The notes: a model not told the origin generated them from the letters alone. DNA of 64,000 nt from Aureispira sp963837355 (GCA_963837355.1 CAWIMY010000003.1:186001-250000); one strand, 5' to 3'; positions 17,151 through 26,036 are shown, counted from the first letter of the stretch. Program-made: numbers and translations.

Positions 17151-18149
17151 TTACAAGCTATTTAAGTATTCAACCAATAGAGCAACTCCTTCTTCATCCA
17201 TCATTGTCGTACCAATGAATGGCATTTCCTGATTGAGTACATTTCTCGATATTTTGTCCTTCCCGTTTTGAATTCCTGTGAGTTCAAAAGGGGTTTCATG
17301 TCTAAAATCGAAGTCTTTCTCAGCTGGGATATTCCAAGCTTGGGGGTTATGACAATGCGCACAATTGATTGCTAAATAAGCTCTTCCTCGGGCTGACAAA
17401 GAAGCATTCAAGTCTTTGTAATCAACCATCTGAGAAATGTCAGTTACTGAAAATTGTTCCAATAGTCCTAATGATTGCAGGTGGGCAAGTTGATTTAATT
17501 CTGTGCCGTTTCTATTAACAGTTTTGTTAAGGTTTAGGAGGGTCGGACCAATTGGTGACATTGTAGAATTGGATTGGTGGCATGTTATGCATTCATTTTG
17601 AGTAGGAACATGATAAAGAGTTGATCGATTGTTCCCTTGTAAATTGATCCATGATACTGGTGTGTCTTGTCCATTCAATTTCAATGTCGCATCAGTCTGT
17701 GATTCATTCCATAGATACGTTGCGATATTCCAAGTTCCACTTTCCTTGATTTCTAATCTTGTTTCAATGATTCGCTTTCCAAGGCTGGTGTCCCGTTCAT
17801 CGTTGAAATAGAAGAATGTCTTAGTTAAAATTGTTCCATCAGGAAAGTCTAGGGAACCGTTACTTAATTTTGAAATTGAAGTACCTTCAGGAATTTTGAC
17901 TAGTCTTTGTTTGTGTGCGTAATCCGTAAATAATGCAGAGCTTAGTTCCAATAGCTCAAAACCTTCAGAAGGGATTAAATTGGAAGGTGTTCCTTCGAAA
18001 ATGTTGTACGCTGAAAGGTTTGATTCAAAAGAAATAGTTTGAGGGAAATTAAAGTCTGGAATTTGAACTTCAAAATTATCGTCATTTTTCCGACATGAGG
18101 CAATCATTATCAAGATACAGCTTATTGCAAAAACAACTTTTTTCATCAT
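17151..18149 (-). CDS. SO2930-family diheme c-type cytochrome lipoprotein (island cassette)
   Basis: A 332-residue lipoprotein (signal ending IMIASC). There are two heme c sites: ECITCH (about residue 186) and NCAHCH (about residue 262). The tail EMPFIGTTMMDEEGVALL probably supplies a Met ligand. The arrangement matches the SO2930-type diheme cytochromes, which are often paired with a beta-helix copper-binding partner; that partner is absent here. It acts in the periplasm as an electron carrier or small redox enzyme. It is transcribed after the Crp-like gene without an intervening palindrome, so the two appear to form one two-gene cassette. Confidence 0.8.
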   Translation of the reverse strand: MMKKVVFAISCILIMIASCRKNDDNFEVQIPDFNFPQTISFESNLSAYNIFEGTPSNLIPSEGFELLELSSALFTDYAHKQRLVKIPEGTSISKLSNGSLDFPDGTILTKTFFYFNDERDTSLGKRIIETRLEIKESGTWNIATYLWNESQTDATLKLNGQDTPVSWINLQGNNRSTLYHVPTQNECITCHQSNSTMSPIGPTLLNLNKTVNRNGTELNQLAHLQSLGLLEQFSVTDISQMVDYKDLNASLSARGRAYLAINCAHCHNPQAWNIPAEKDFDFRHETPFELTGIQNGKDKISRNVLNQEMPFIGTTMMDEEGVALLVEYLNSL

Positions 18150-18272
18150 ATAATAGAGTACTTTTTACTAGATAAATTTGAATTAGAATACCGCTAATAG
18201 TGTGTTCTCATAGAGTAACGTACAAAGCTATAGTTATTGATTTTGATCGAAAAGGACAAATGACCTCAATTA

Positions 18273-18848
18273 TTATTGAATAGAGATTTCTTTTCTAATT
18301 CTGGACAATGTTCTTCGTGTAACTCCTAAGTAGGTTGCAACATGTTCAACGCCTGCTTTCTGTACAATCTCACCGTGTTCATTTATTAATCTCAAGTATT
18401 TTTCTTTTGCCGATTCGTTGTTTAAAACTGAGGCGTATTCCTCCATTTCAATATAGGCTCGCTCAGTTAGTAACCTACCTATATTTTGCCAAGTGATACT
18501 TGTACTGTAAAGCTTTTGTAATTTATCATAATCAATAACTATAAGTTCAGTTTCTTCTAATGCCATAATAGAAAGTAAAGAAGGTTCTTGAAGTATGAAA
18601 CTTCTAAACGAACTTATAAATGTGTTTTTGGTACGAAAGCAATGTGTGATTTCTTCACCTTTATTATTGAAATAAAAGGTTCTTAAACTTCCTAGATTTA
18701 CAAAAGACATTTGTTTGCAAACTTGCCCTCTTTGAAGTAAGAATTCTCCTTTTCTTAAATAAACTTTATGGAAATTATTTCTTGAATCCTCAAATTCCTT
18801 GTCTGAAATAGAAGTCAAAGCTTGTAAAAGTGTTTTCAATTCATTCAT
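18273..18848 (-). CDS. Crp/Fnr-family transcriptional regulator (island cassette)
   Basis: A 191-residue protein: an N-terminal cyclic-nucleotide-binding-like jelly roll (LRKGEFLLQRGQVCKQMSFV, FRTKNTFISSFRSFI) and a C-terminal winged helix (GVEHVATYLGVTRRTLSRIRKEI). There is no Cys cluster, so it is not an Fnr-type Fe-S sensor. It is probably the regulator of the cytochrome gene 120 bases downstream. Low GC and palindrome-flanked position fit a captured cassette. Confidence 0.85.
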   Translation of the reverse strand: MNELKTLLQALTSISDKEFEDSRNNFHKVYLRKGEFLLQRGQVCKQMSFVNLGSLRTFYFNNKGEEITHCFRTKNTFISSFRSFILQEPSLLSIMALEETELIVIDYDKLQKLYSTSITWQNIGRLLTERAYIEMEEYASVLNNESAKEKYLRLINEHGEIVQKAGVEHVATYLGVTRRTLSRIRKEISIQ

Positions 18849-18871
18849 TGCTCATTTTTTCGGTTGGCTGT

Positions 18872-19042
18872 AACAGAGTCGGGGATATCCTCTGTTTTCA
18901 AAATCAAGCGGAGCTTGTTATTTTGGAGATGGAGGATATTCCTAGTTCTGGGCCGTGCTCCTGTAGGGAGCTCGCGCAGAACTAGGGGCTTGTCCCCGAC
19001 TCTGTTCGAGTCGATCCGACCGTAGGGAGGATGGACTTGAAC
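18872..19042. repeat. Cassette-junction palindromic repeat R2, branched cruciform
   Basis: The outer stem AACAGAGTCGGGGA (18872-18885) pairs with TCCCCGACTCTGTT (18993-19006). Inside are two more stems: CTAGTTCTG...CAGAACTAG, and a GGATATCC/GGATATTCC pair. It is followed by the hairpin GTTCGAGTCGATCC...GGACTTGAAC (19004-19042). The same unit occurs at 20844-21020, and a minimal form at 27449-27508. Ends are AAC and GTT, as in integron recombination cores, but the flanking bases do not match the full GTTRRRY consensus. Confidence 0.8.
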
Positions 19043-19097
19043 GGTTAGTATATGCGTAGTGCGACCGATAGGGAGCATTATCGCATATACATTGTTA
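19040..19097. repeat. attC-like stem at the 3' end of the DUF262 cassette
   Basis: AACGGTTAGTATATGCG (from 19040) is nearly complementary to CGCATATACATTGTTA (ending 19097) around a GACCGATAGGGAGC-like loop. Together with 17078-17130 and 23128-23250 it defines a family: left end AACG, inner GTATATG / CATATAC, right end TTGTTA. Confidence 0.7.
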
Positions 19098-19160
19098 CCT
19101 GCTTTTTTTTCTATATTTCTTCCATTATAAATTTAATAATCTTGTCTTTTCGCTCTTGAA

Positions 19161-20804
19161 TTAAATCACGTGTCCAAGTTTTTCATTCTGAGCTGTCATT
19201 CTTTGAATTTCGCGTTGCTGTTCCAAATGAGTGTAGCTATCTCGCTTTTCTTTAAAAGGTTTATTTCCGACTGAACAATTATGCGATTTTGATAATAACA
19301 AAAAATTACCTAAACAATTTAGGTGTTGTTGCACAAACTCTTCATCATAGGTATCATAGCCTTTTTCAGGGTTTTCTGTCTGGGGTGCAATATGCTCCAA
19401 TTCAGGTCTAACAATTTTGTCAAAACGTATAGGTGTATAGCCGCCTTTACCTTGACCTTCTAAATGATTCTCGTATTTCCAGAGAAGGTATTTCGCTACG
19501 GAATGATTTAAAGCACCCTGAATAGAATGCCTTAATTGATTGTTATTCCAATAAGCCCACCACCAAGAATCTGAGGAGACATTCTTCATCCATTCAATTC
19601 TATCAATAATTGGCTTGACATCAGCATTTTCAATCGTGAATTTTTGATACACATCATTTAGTCGGGATGTAATATCTGCTCTTGTCCCTATCAATCTGTG
19701 ACGCAATACCACTGACTCTAATTTGTTACATAACTGATTGATTTGATTTATAGGTAGCCCAAAACTGTAAGCCTTAATGATAAATGGCATTGCAATACCG
19801 ATTCCACCAAGAGTAATAAGCGAATGGATTTCTAAATTGTCACGTTCATCCTTACCAAAGAATGTTGTTAAATGCTCGAAGCTTGTTGCGAGTGATTGAG
19901 TGAATGACTTGATAAATGGAATGGGATTTTCTTCAGATAGCAGTTTATTGATTTTGTCAACTGCATTAGTTTCCCAGAGTGAGTTGAAATGAACTCTTAA
20001 GGTATAAACCAAAACATCATCTTCGTTAATTCTATACTCAATTGAAGATATGGATTTATAAATTTTCTCGAAACGAGTTTTAATTTCTTCAATCAAAGCT
20101 TCTTTTTCTTCGCCACCGTACAAATGCACGTTGAACATAAATTGAGCTTTGATGATTTCTAAGTTGGAAGGCTTTTTACCCCTATTGTTCTGAAAAATGA
20201 ACATTTGGATTGCTTCTGATTCATCTTGAACTGGATGAGTGGTACACGAAGCGTTTTGAATTGTGTCCAACATTTTTAGCAAATACGATTCTTCTTTATT
20301 CGCTAAATGAGAAGTAAAGAAGTCAAATGCGGTTACAATGCGTTTGGCTGATTCTGTTTCAAGTCCGTTTTTATCTTTCTTGATTTGGTCAATCACATAG
20401 TCTTTGAAAAGCTGTTTGTCATAATCTACTGTTTCAAAGCGATAGGTAGATTTTCGTTTAATGATGTCTTCAAAAGCTTCTTCTTCTTTTTCCGTTAGGG
20501 GTCTGAGTTCTTTGAGTTTTGTAAATAATGCTGAAAGGAACATTACTATGGTTGTCAATCTTTGTTGACCGTCAATAACCCCAAATTTATTTTCCTTTTG
20601 CTCTTCAAAAAGAAAGTGCCCGAAGTAATATTTTGATTTGGTTGTACTTCGATTATAGTCTTCTAAGTCCGAGAGGAAAACGTTTATTTGTTTTGGCAGA
20701 TTTGATTTTTCAAGTTCTGTATCCCACGAATATGCCCTTTGGTAGGTTGGCACAAATATTCGATTGCCTGCCAACATTTGTTTTATGGTTGTTGATGCTT
20801 CCAT
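19161..20804 (-). CDS. DUF262/DUF1524 protein, GmrSD-type defence nuclease (island cassette)
   Basis: A 547-residue protein with an N-terminal DUF262 (ParB-like NTPase) domain carrying FVPTYQRAYSW and the key loop VIDGQQRLTT (about 76-85). The C-terminal DUF1524 His-Me-finger nuclease has LEHIAPQ (His471) and the paired LNCLGNFLLLSKSHNCSVGN with conserved Asn residues. In GmrSD-type IV restriction systems these two domains hydrolyse NTP and cut modified phage DNA. It is a single-gene cassette between repeats R2 and R1, the position nearest int1, where integrons insert the newest cassette. All motif residues I can check are present. Confidence 0.85.
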   Translation of the reverse strand: MEASTTIKQMLAGNRIFVPTYQRAYSWDTELEKSNLPKQINVFLSDLEDYNRSTTKSKYYFGHFLFEEQKENKFGVIDGQQRLTTIVMFLSALFTKLKELRPLTEKEEEAFEDIIKRKSTYRFETVDYDKQLFKDYVIDQIKKDKNGLETESAKRIVTAFDFFTSHLANKEESYLLKMLDTIQNASCTTHPVQDESEAIQMFIFQNNRGKKPSNLEIIKAQFMFNVHLYGGEEKEALIEEIKTRFEKIYKSISSIEYRINEDDVLVYTLRVHFNSLWETNAVDKINKLLSEENPIPFIKSFTQSLATSFEHLTTFFGKDERDNLEIHSLITLGGIGIAMPFIIKAYSFGLPINQINQLCNKLESVVLRHRLIGTRADITSRLNDVYQKFTIENADVKPIIDRIEWMKNVSSDSWWWAYWNNNQLRHSIQGALNHSVAKYLLWKYENHLEGQGKGGYTPIRFDKIVRPELEHIAPQTENPEKGYDTYDEEFVQQHLNCLGNFLLLSKSHNCSVGNKPFKEKRDSYTHLEQQREIQRMTAQNEKLGHVI

Positions 20805-20843
20805 TTATTTCTATGATTTTTTTGGTTAGTTTAAATTGCAGGT

Positions 20844-21020
20844 AACAGAGTCGGGGATATCCTCTGTTATTTTGTTGTGTGTGCTGTAGCACACTAAAAT
20901 AAAATAATGGAGGATATTCCTAGTTCTGGGCTGTGCTCCCGTAGGGAGCTCGCGCAGAACTAGGGGCTTGTCCCCGACTCTGTTCGAGTCGATCCGACCG
21001 GAGGGAGGATGGACTCGAAC
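20844..21020. repeat. Cassette-junction palindromic repeat R1 next to int1
   Basis: Same architecture as R2: the outer stem AACAGAGTCGGGGA (20844-20857) pairs with TCCCCGACTCTGTT (20971-20984). An extra internal hairpin GTGTGCTGTAGCACAC lies inside, along with the CTAGTTCTG/CAGAACTAG stem. The adjacent hairpin 20982-21020 is GTTCGAGTCGATCC...GGATGGACTCGAAC. It abuts the int1 leader, the position of attI in an integron. Confidence 0.8.
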
Positions 21021-21150
21021 AACTGTATAAACACAAGTATACAAAAAATCGCAGTCATTTTTAGAAAATGTTCTGATATCCAACTATATTAGTAGATATT
21101 CAGAATAGGTGTAGATAACCAGCCATTTTTTAGTTATTCCCTTTAATCCA
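21021..21150. promoter_or_regulatory. int1 leader / candidate attI region
   Basis: This 130-bp leader between repeat R1 and the int1 ATG is repeated with about 80% visible identity before int2 (27509-27644). It contains the inverted pair GTATA/TATAC around AACACAAG, which echoes the GTATATG/CATATAC arms of the attC-like stems. It should hold the int1 promoter and, by analogy with integrons, the primary recombination site. This is inference. Confidence 0.5.
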
Positions 21151-21972
21151 ATGAAATTAATAGACGAATTCGCCCAACTTCTCACTATTAAACGTTATGC
21201 TAGGAGTACCATTAAAAGTTATAAGACGGCATTACTACATTTTTTTACGCAACTATCAATCCCTATAGAAAAGGTAGGAGCTCGGGAAGTACAAGCTTAT
21301 ATCTATAAGAAAATAACCGCAGGAATAGCGTTCTCTTCACAAAAACAAATAGTAGGTGCCATCAAGCTTTTTTATAAAGAAATGTACAACAGACACCTAC
21401 GAATAGACTATTTATATCCTGATAGACGAGAGCAAAAACTACCTGTAGTGCTTTCTCAGGAAGAGGTGCGTGCCCTATTAAACACTATTAAAAATAGAAA
21501 GCACCAAGCAGTTATCAGTTGTTTGTATAGTGCAGGGTTGCGGATTAGCGAAGTCATTCAATTACAGCTCCAAGACATTGATTCTAGTAGAATGGTCATC
21601 CATATTAAAGGGGCTAAGGGCTATAAAGACCGTGAAGTGATGCTTTCGGAAAAATTATTGGCATTACTTCGAGTCTATTATAAAGACTACCAACCCAAAC
21701 AATGGCTGTTTGAAGGAGACCAAGGTAAGACCTATTCCGCTACTAGTATACGCCATGTATTCAGAAAGGCACTGCAACAAGCGGGCATCAGCAAAAAAGC
21801 TACGGTACATGCACTCAGGCATAGCTTTGCGACCCATCTTTTAGAAAATGGAACGGATATCCGTTATATACAGGCTCTTTTGGGGCACAACTCCATTAAA
21901 ACAACCCAACAATACACCCATTTACTAACTACACATAGAACAAGTATCAAAAGTCCACTGGATAGGCTCTAG
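21151..21972 (+). CDS. Xer-type tyrosine recombinase/integrase (int1)
   Basis: A complete 273-residue tyrosine recombinase. The N-terminal core-binding domain has RYARSTIKSYKTALLHFF. The catalytic domain has Arg131 (GLRISEV), Lys156 in the beta-hairpin (KGAKGYKDRE), HALRH (His220, Arg223), GHNS (His246) and the nucleophile Tyr255 (QQYTHL). IntI integrases carry an extra helix between patch III and the second Arg box; here the segment from SEKLLALLRVYY to ATVHALRH is short, as in XerC/D, so it is not a standard IntI. It faces away from the minus-strand cassettes, as intI does. An almost identical but broken copy lies at 27645-28193. Confidence 0.9.
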   Translation: MKLIDEFAQLLTIKRYARSTIKSYKTALLHFFTQLSIPIEKVGAREVQAYIYKKITAGIAFSSQKQIVGAIKLFYKEMYNRHLRIDYLYPDRREQKLPVVLSQEEVRALLNTIKNRKHQAVISCLYSAGLRISEVIQLQLQDIDSSRMVIHIKGAKGYKDREVMLSEKLLALLRVYYKDYQPKQWLFEGDQGKTYSATSIRHVFRKALQQAGISKKATVHALRHSFATHLLENGTDIRYIQALLGHNSIKTTQQYTHLLTTHRTSIKSPLDRL

Positions 21973-22151
21973 AATTCACAAAAAATAACTTGCTTAATAC
22001 CGTCCGCTTCGCTTTTACCTTTGGGGTTTCTCTAGCATCTTCCTTCCCATTAAAGCCAATGCTAGCTCCCCTGTCCATTTATTACATTCCTACTAGGCAT
22101 ACTCCCACCCAAAAGGATAATAATCAGAAGCACTACATCACCCCCACTCCC

Positions 22152-22373
22152 CTAAAACTTAGCCCGCAGCTGCACCTTAATCTCCGAGCGCGTGCGGCCT
22201 TCGAGTTTGCTGAGTTGGAACACTTGCGCTAGCGGGGGTATCTCGCTTTCCTTTTTATGGATAACGAGCCAAATAGACTTTTCTGTCGAGTGATTTTTCT
22301 CCAACCACTTTCGCCATTCTTTTCGTGATTTGGCGTGAAAAGTTTGTACGTTATTATAAACTTCCATTACCAA
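22152..22373 (-). pseudogene. YdeI/OmpD-associated fragment fused to a duplicated host-gene tail
   Basis: The first ~45 codons (FHAKSRKEWRKWLEKNHSTEK, SIWLVIHKKESEIP) are the start of a YdeI-family protein. Homology stops there, and the last ~19 codons, EGRTRSEIKVQLRAKF plus stop, are the same as the C-terminus of the HHH/porin-like gene at 28317-30428, at both DNA and protein level. The ORF is therefore a chimera made by a recombination joint near 22205-22240. Its start overlaps the end of the SDR gene by seven bases, showing the original YdeI gene followed the SDR in an operon. Confidence 0.7.
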
Positions 22374-23080
22374 TTTATTGGTTCTCCGTCCTTGAAAAAG
22401 CCACCTGAAGGTCCGTTATCAGGAAGTGTTGCAGCCCAAACTATTCCTTTAGCACCTTCATTTACAGGTCTGGCACCCCAATCTTCGGTTCCTGGATAAG
22501 TAGCTGTGAAACCTGGGTCAACGGAATTTATTTTGATTTTACTGTCTTTAAATTGTGTTGCGAACTTCACAGTTAGTCCATTAAGAGCAAGTTTGGTAAT
22601 TCCATATACTGGTACTTTGCTAAAATGATAAGCAAGACCGAAAACTGTGTCATTAAATGAACCTGCACCACTAGAAACATTTACAATTCTGGGTTGGTCA
22701 CTTTTTTCAAGCAGGTTGTAAAATGCTTTTATCATTCTCCAAGCTCCCAACAGGTTTGTGTCAATTGCATTTTTAATGAATTCTATATCAGCAGAAAGTG
22801 GTTCTCCGCCTTGGTCAAAGAACGAACCTGCATTGTTAATCAAAACATCTATTCTGTCAAATTCCTTTTCAAGGTTTTTTACAAGTCCGTTTATAGATTG
22901 GTCATTCGTAATATCTAATTGACGGGCAGAAACTCCGATTCTTTCAGCAAGTTCTGAAACTTTGTCCAAGTCTCGGGCTGTTATAATAACTTTATATCCA
23001 AGGTCTTTCATTTGCCTTGCTGTTTCAAAGCCAAGTCCTGATTCTCGGCTTACTCCTGTAATTATTACGATTTTGTCCAT
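22367..23080 (-). CDS. Short-chain dehydrogenase/reductase (island cassette)
   Basis: A 237-residue classical SDR with the NAD(P)-binding Rossmann start KIVIITGVSRESGLGFETA, the NNAG motif (INNAGSFFD), catalytic Ser (VNVSSGAGSF) and YGITKLALN, the Tyr-x-x-x-Lys pair. It oxidises or reduces an alcohol/carbonyl substrate in the cytoplasm; the substrate is unknown. It sits between the YdeI fragment and an attC-like stem at 23128-23250, as a cassette gene would. Confidence 0.85.
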   Translation of the reverse strand: MDKIVIITGVSRESGLGFETARQMKDLGYKVIITARDLDKVSELAERIGVSARQLDITNDQSINGLVKNLEKEFDRIDVLINNAGSFFDQGGEPLSADIEFIKNAIDTNLLGAWRMIKAFYNLLEKSDQPRIVNVSSGAGSFNDTVFGLAYHFSKVPVYGITKLALNGLTVKFATQFKDSKIKINSVDPGFTATYPGTEDWGARPVNEGAKGIVWAATLPDNGPSGGFFKDGEPINW

Positions 23081-23127
23081 ATTTCAAAGTTTTTTGTTTC
23101 TTCTACGGTTTTTTTTAGGTGAGGCAT

Positions 23128-23250
23128 AACGTTTAGTATATGAAAAGTAGGCGATTTCGAAGTACCAAACTTTCGGTTAAGCACCAACTTTGAGGCGAGC
23201 CGAAAGCCTTGAATTTAGTACTGTTTCACCTATTTTTTGTATACATTGTT
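23128..23250. repeat. attC-like imperfect palindrome between SDR and DUF3267 cassettes
   Basis: A 123-bp palindrome. The outer arms AACGTTTAGTATATGAAAAG and CTATTTTTTGTATACATTGTT-type sequence pair imperfectly. Inside, CTTTCGG pairs with CCGAAAG and GTAC with GTAC. Length, AAC/GTT ends and an imperfect stem with extrahelical bases resemble integron attC sites. The outer arms match the 19040-19097 site. Confidence 0.75.
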
Positions 23251-23264
23251 GTGTGTTCGTTTTT

Positions 23265-23888
23265 TTACTTAATCTTTTCATAAAAATATGAAATGTTATT
23301 TTCTTTATCATCGTAGGTTACAATTTCTCTTTCATTGTTAAATTCAAAGTAGCTTAATAAACCAAAATCTCCTGAAGAAAAAGCCGTATGAGTGAGCAAT
23401 ATTCCTAGAATTGTAAAATCCCATAGATTTGAAACAAAAAATAGAAGAATTCCCAAAATAATAGATATGACTACAAATGGCGCAAGGGCAACAACTTGAA
23501 ATTCTTTTTTGTTGGCAACAAACTTATCAGCAATTGCCATAAAATGAAATTTTTTAAAATTCGCTCCATAGGATGTTTTTTCAGCACCTTGAGATTTATA
23601 AGCTAAAATGTGAATAAATTCGTGTAATGGTATAAGTCCAAATGCGATAGCCATTCCATAAGTAAAATATGTAATTCCACTGCCCAAACTAAAATCATCA
23701 ATTCCATAATTTTGCCAAAAACAAAATATTATTGCAACAGCTATAATTATATTAGAGACTGTGTAAAATGATGAAATTTTTGTCCGCTTTTTTAAGTATG
23801 TTCTCACAAATGGAATAAGTTCCTTATGTCCTAAACTGTCTATTAGGAAGTAACCATTATTCTCTAATTCTTCAGGTCTAATTTGCAT
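23265..23888 (-). CDS. DUF3267 membrane zincin-like protein (island cassette)
   Basis: A 207-residue membrane protein with about four hydrophobic segments. The second carries HEFIH (in LIPLHEFIHILAYK), a HExxH zinc-protease signature, and the following cytosolic loop leads into VALAPFVVISIILG. This layout fits DUF3267, a putative intramembrane or membrane-bound metalloprotease family. No substrate or partner is visible. Flanked by the attC-like stem on one side and an inverted repeat at 23933-23962 on the other. Confidence 0.75.
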   Translation of the reverse strand: MQIRPEELENNGYFLIDSLGHKELIPFVRTYLKKRTKISSFYTVSNIIIAVAIIFCFWQNYGIDDFSLGSGITYFTYGMAIAFGLIPLHEFIHILAYKSQGAEKTSYGANFKKFHFMAIADKFVANKKEFQVVALAPFVVISIILGILLFFVSNLWDFTILGILLTHTAFSSGDFGLLSYFEFNNEREIVTYDDKENNISYFYEKIK

Positions 23889-23914
23889 TTCAAAGTTTCA
23901 TTTTTAAATAACGC

Positions 23915-23990
23915 ACAACAGAGTCGAGACATGTCCATAGCCAGCTTTTGCTGGCTATGGACAGGTACACAATATTAGCGGGCGTTCTCT
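23915..23990. repeat. Inverted repeat and hybrid cassette junction
   Basis: GTCCATAGCCAGC (23933-23945) and its perfect complement GCTGGCTATGGAC (23950-23962) form a 13-bp stem with a TTTT loop. To its left is AACAGAGTCG, the arm of R1/R2. To its right is TTAGCGGGC, which is the inverted copy of the GCCCGCTAA at 27442-27450 on the other side of the ABC operon. The outer arms do not pair with each other, so the site looks like a recombinant of two junctions. Confidence 0.65.
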
Positions 23991-23992
23991 TT

Positions 23993-26036
23993 CTATTCTT
24001 TTGGTTTCATTAACTTTGATTCTACTTTAATTAATTTGAAGTCTGTTATTCCTTCCGTCACCTCATTAAAATTAGCTTCTGAATTATGGAAAGATGAAAA
24101 GACCAAAACTTGCCCTTCTTTATATTTCGTCAACTCTTTTAGAAGTTTACTGTAACTTGAATCGCTCATATCTTGTTGAGCAGGTTCATCCAACATTAGA
24201 AATTTTGGATGATTAGTTTCTTTTCCTTGTGAAACTTTAAATAAGGCGCAGTAGTAACTCCAAGAGGCTCTAATCCAATCGCTTCCAGAAGAATCATATC
24301 TTAAATTATATCTCATTGTTTCATTCTCAACAATTGGAAACAAAAACTGCTTCTCCGAGTCTCTTGATATTGAGATATTAGTTGCTGATTTACTACTGTA
24401 TTCAAACTGGGAAAGCAACCGCTTGAAATTTGATTCAAGTGACAGAACTTTCTTGCTATCTTCTATTGAAAGTAACTCTTTGGGCAGTTGGTTTTCTTCA
24501 CTTAAAACTTGCTTCCAATCTTTAGATAACTCATATATCTCTGTAGTTTTTTCGTTTACCTCTACAATGAATTTATTATAGAATTCAACTTTATTTTGTA
24601 ACTTTACTCTCTTCTCAATCTCTGCAATAGATGGCAAACGGTCGTCAGCAATAAGTTCTTTTTTTAGGGTTCTAATTTCTGCCCTTAATTCATTTATTTC
24701 TTTAAATAAATTGGTTGCCCTTCTTTCATTTTCTCTAATCGTTTGCTCATGAGAAGATAGATAAGCAATTATCATTTTCTCTTGCGCTTTCACATAGTTG
24801 ATATTTTCATCTATATTCATTGGAATATGTTCTTCCGAATGTGCAAACAATGAATCTTGAATTGGTTGATTACATGTCGGGCATTTACTTTCTGCAACAT
24901 CAATCATTGCATCACCTCCAAGAGAATATATTTTTTTTGCATCTTTATTTTTTCGTAACTCTTCTCTAACTTTTAAAAGTTGGTTTTTATAATTTTCCTG
25001 TTGGTCTCTCGATAGCCTAAGGTTCTGGGTAATCTCCTCCCATAAATACATTTTCTCATTTAAAGAATTCTGCTGCTGAATAATTTTGTTATTCAATGCC
25101 TCTAAATCTTTTTTTCCTATTTCTATTGGTGATTTGTTTACTTCCTCTAATTCAATGTTTAGGGAAAAAACGTATTCAGATAATGACACCTTTTTATCAT
25201 CTTGGTAAACAAATGGAAAAATTGAATTTAATTCTTCAATTTCTTCGGGCTTACTATTAACGCCCATGAATTCTATACCTCCTCGACGTGCTAAGTATTG
25301 AAGTTCATCATAAAGAACTCCCAGTTTTGAGCTAATTTATTTTTATGCTCTTTTATTAGCTGCTTTTTCTTTTTATTCTCGAATACATCCAAGTCAAGCA
25401 AAAATTCAATCGCTCTACTTTCCGCATGTCGAATCCCAAAATACGGAATGGTTGCTAAAAATTCAGACCAACCTCTTTTTTGTTCGATTATGAATGCAGG
25501 AAAAACTGTTTGAATGTAAAGTTTTCGTATGTCGTTATAAGCATAGACAACTTCAGGGATTTGCCAGCCAAGAAATTGTTCCAAATAAAAATGAAAGCCT
25601 CTTTCTGTATTAGTAGCTCCGCCTTTATCATGTATCCATGTATCAACGAATTCATAAGATTCATTTGGATTTGTCAGCAGACCACCCTTGAATATTCTTA
25701 TTAGCTTAGGGCTTCTTTGATTATGTTTTACTACACGTTGAGTCGTAATAATTTCCTTGTTCTCGATTTCCAAATTAACGACAGATCGCAAAACTTCATG
25801 AAAAGAATCTTTTGGGTACTCAACTCTATCTCGTAAGACGGATTGCATTGTTCTTTCATTCTTGCTTCCAGAAGTTCTTCCATTCCAAGACCATATAAAA
25901 TCGCCTGAAATAAGGTGCTTTTTCCTGAAGTGTTGTTTCCTTTAATAATGTTTAACCCATTGTCAAATTCAAATGAACTTTCAAAGTCACCATTATCAGT
26001 CTGTACTTTTATTTGAATAGCTTTTATTTTAAGCAT
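23993..26036 (-). pseudogene. SMC/Rad50-like ABC ATPase of a three-gene system, two frameshifts
   Basis: Read as one gene from ATG 26036, with shifts near 25860 (one A short) and 25321 (one G short). About 680 residues result. The Walker A GNNTSGKST is at residues 33-41, a Rad50-like zinc-hook CPTC sits in the central coiled coil, and the Walker B is FLMLDEPAQQDMS, followed by a D-loop and VLVFSSFHNSEANF near the C-terminus. The three fragments are 25731-26036, 25291-25848 and 23993-25267. The start overlaps the middle-component gene by eight bases. This architecture fits the ATPase of ABC-three-component (ABC-3C) conflict systems. The frameshifts, if real, kill the system. Confidence 0.7.

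Noticed and set aside
20982..21020. tRNA gene suggested by the GGTTCGAGTCC-like T-arm
   Set aside because: No acceptor, D or anticodon arms surround it and the motif is simply one arm of a repeated hairpin.
21151..21972. Standard IntI integron integrase
   Set aside because: The IntI-specific extra helix before the second Arg box is not present; spacing is that of XerC/D.
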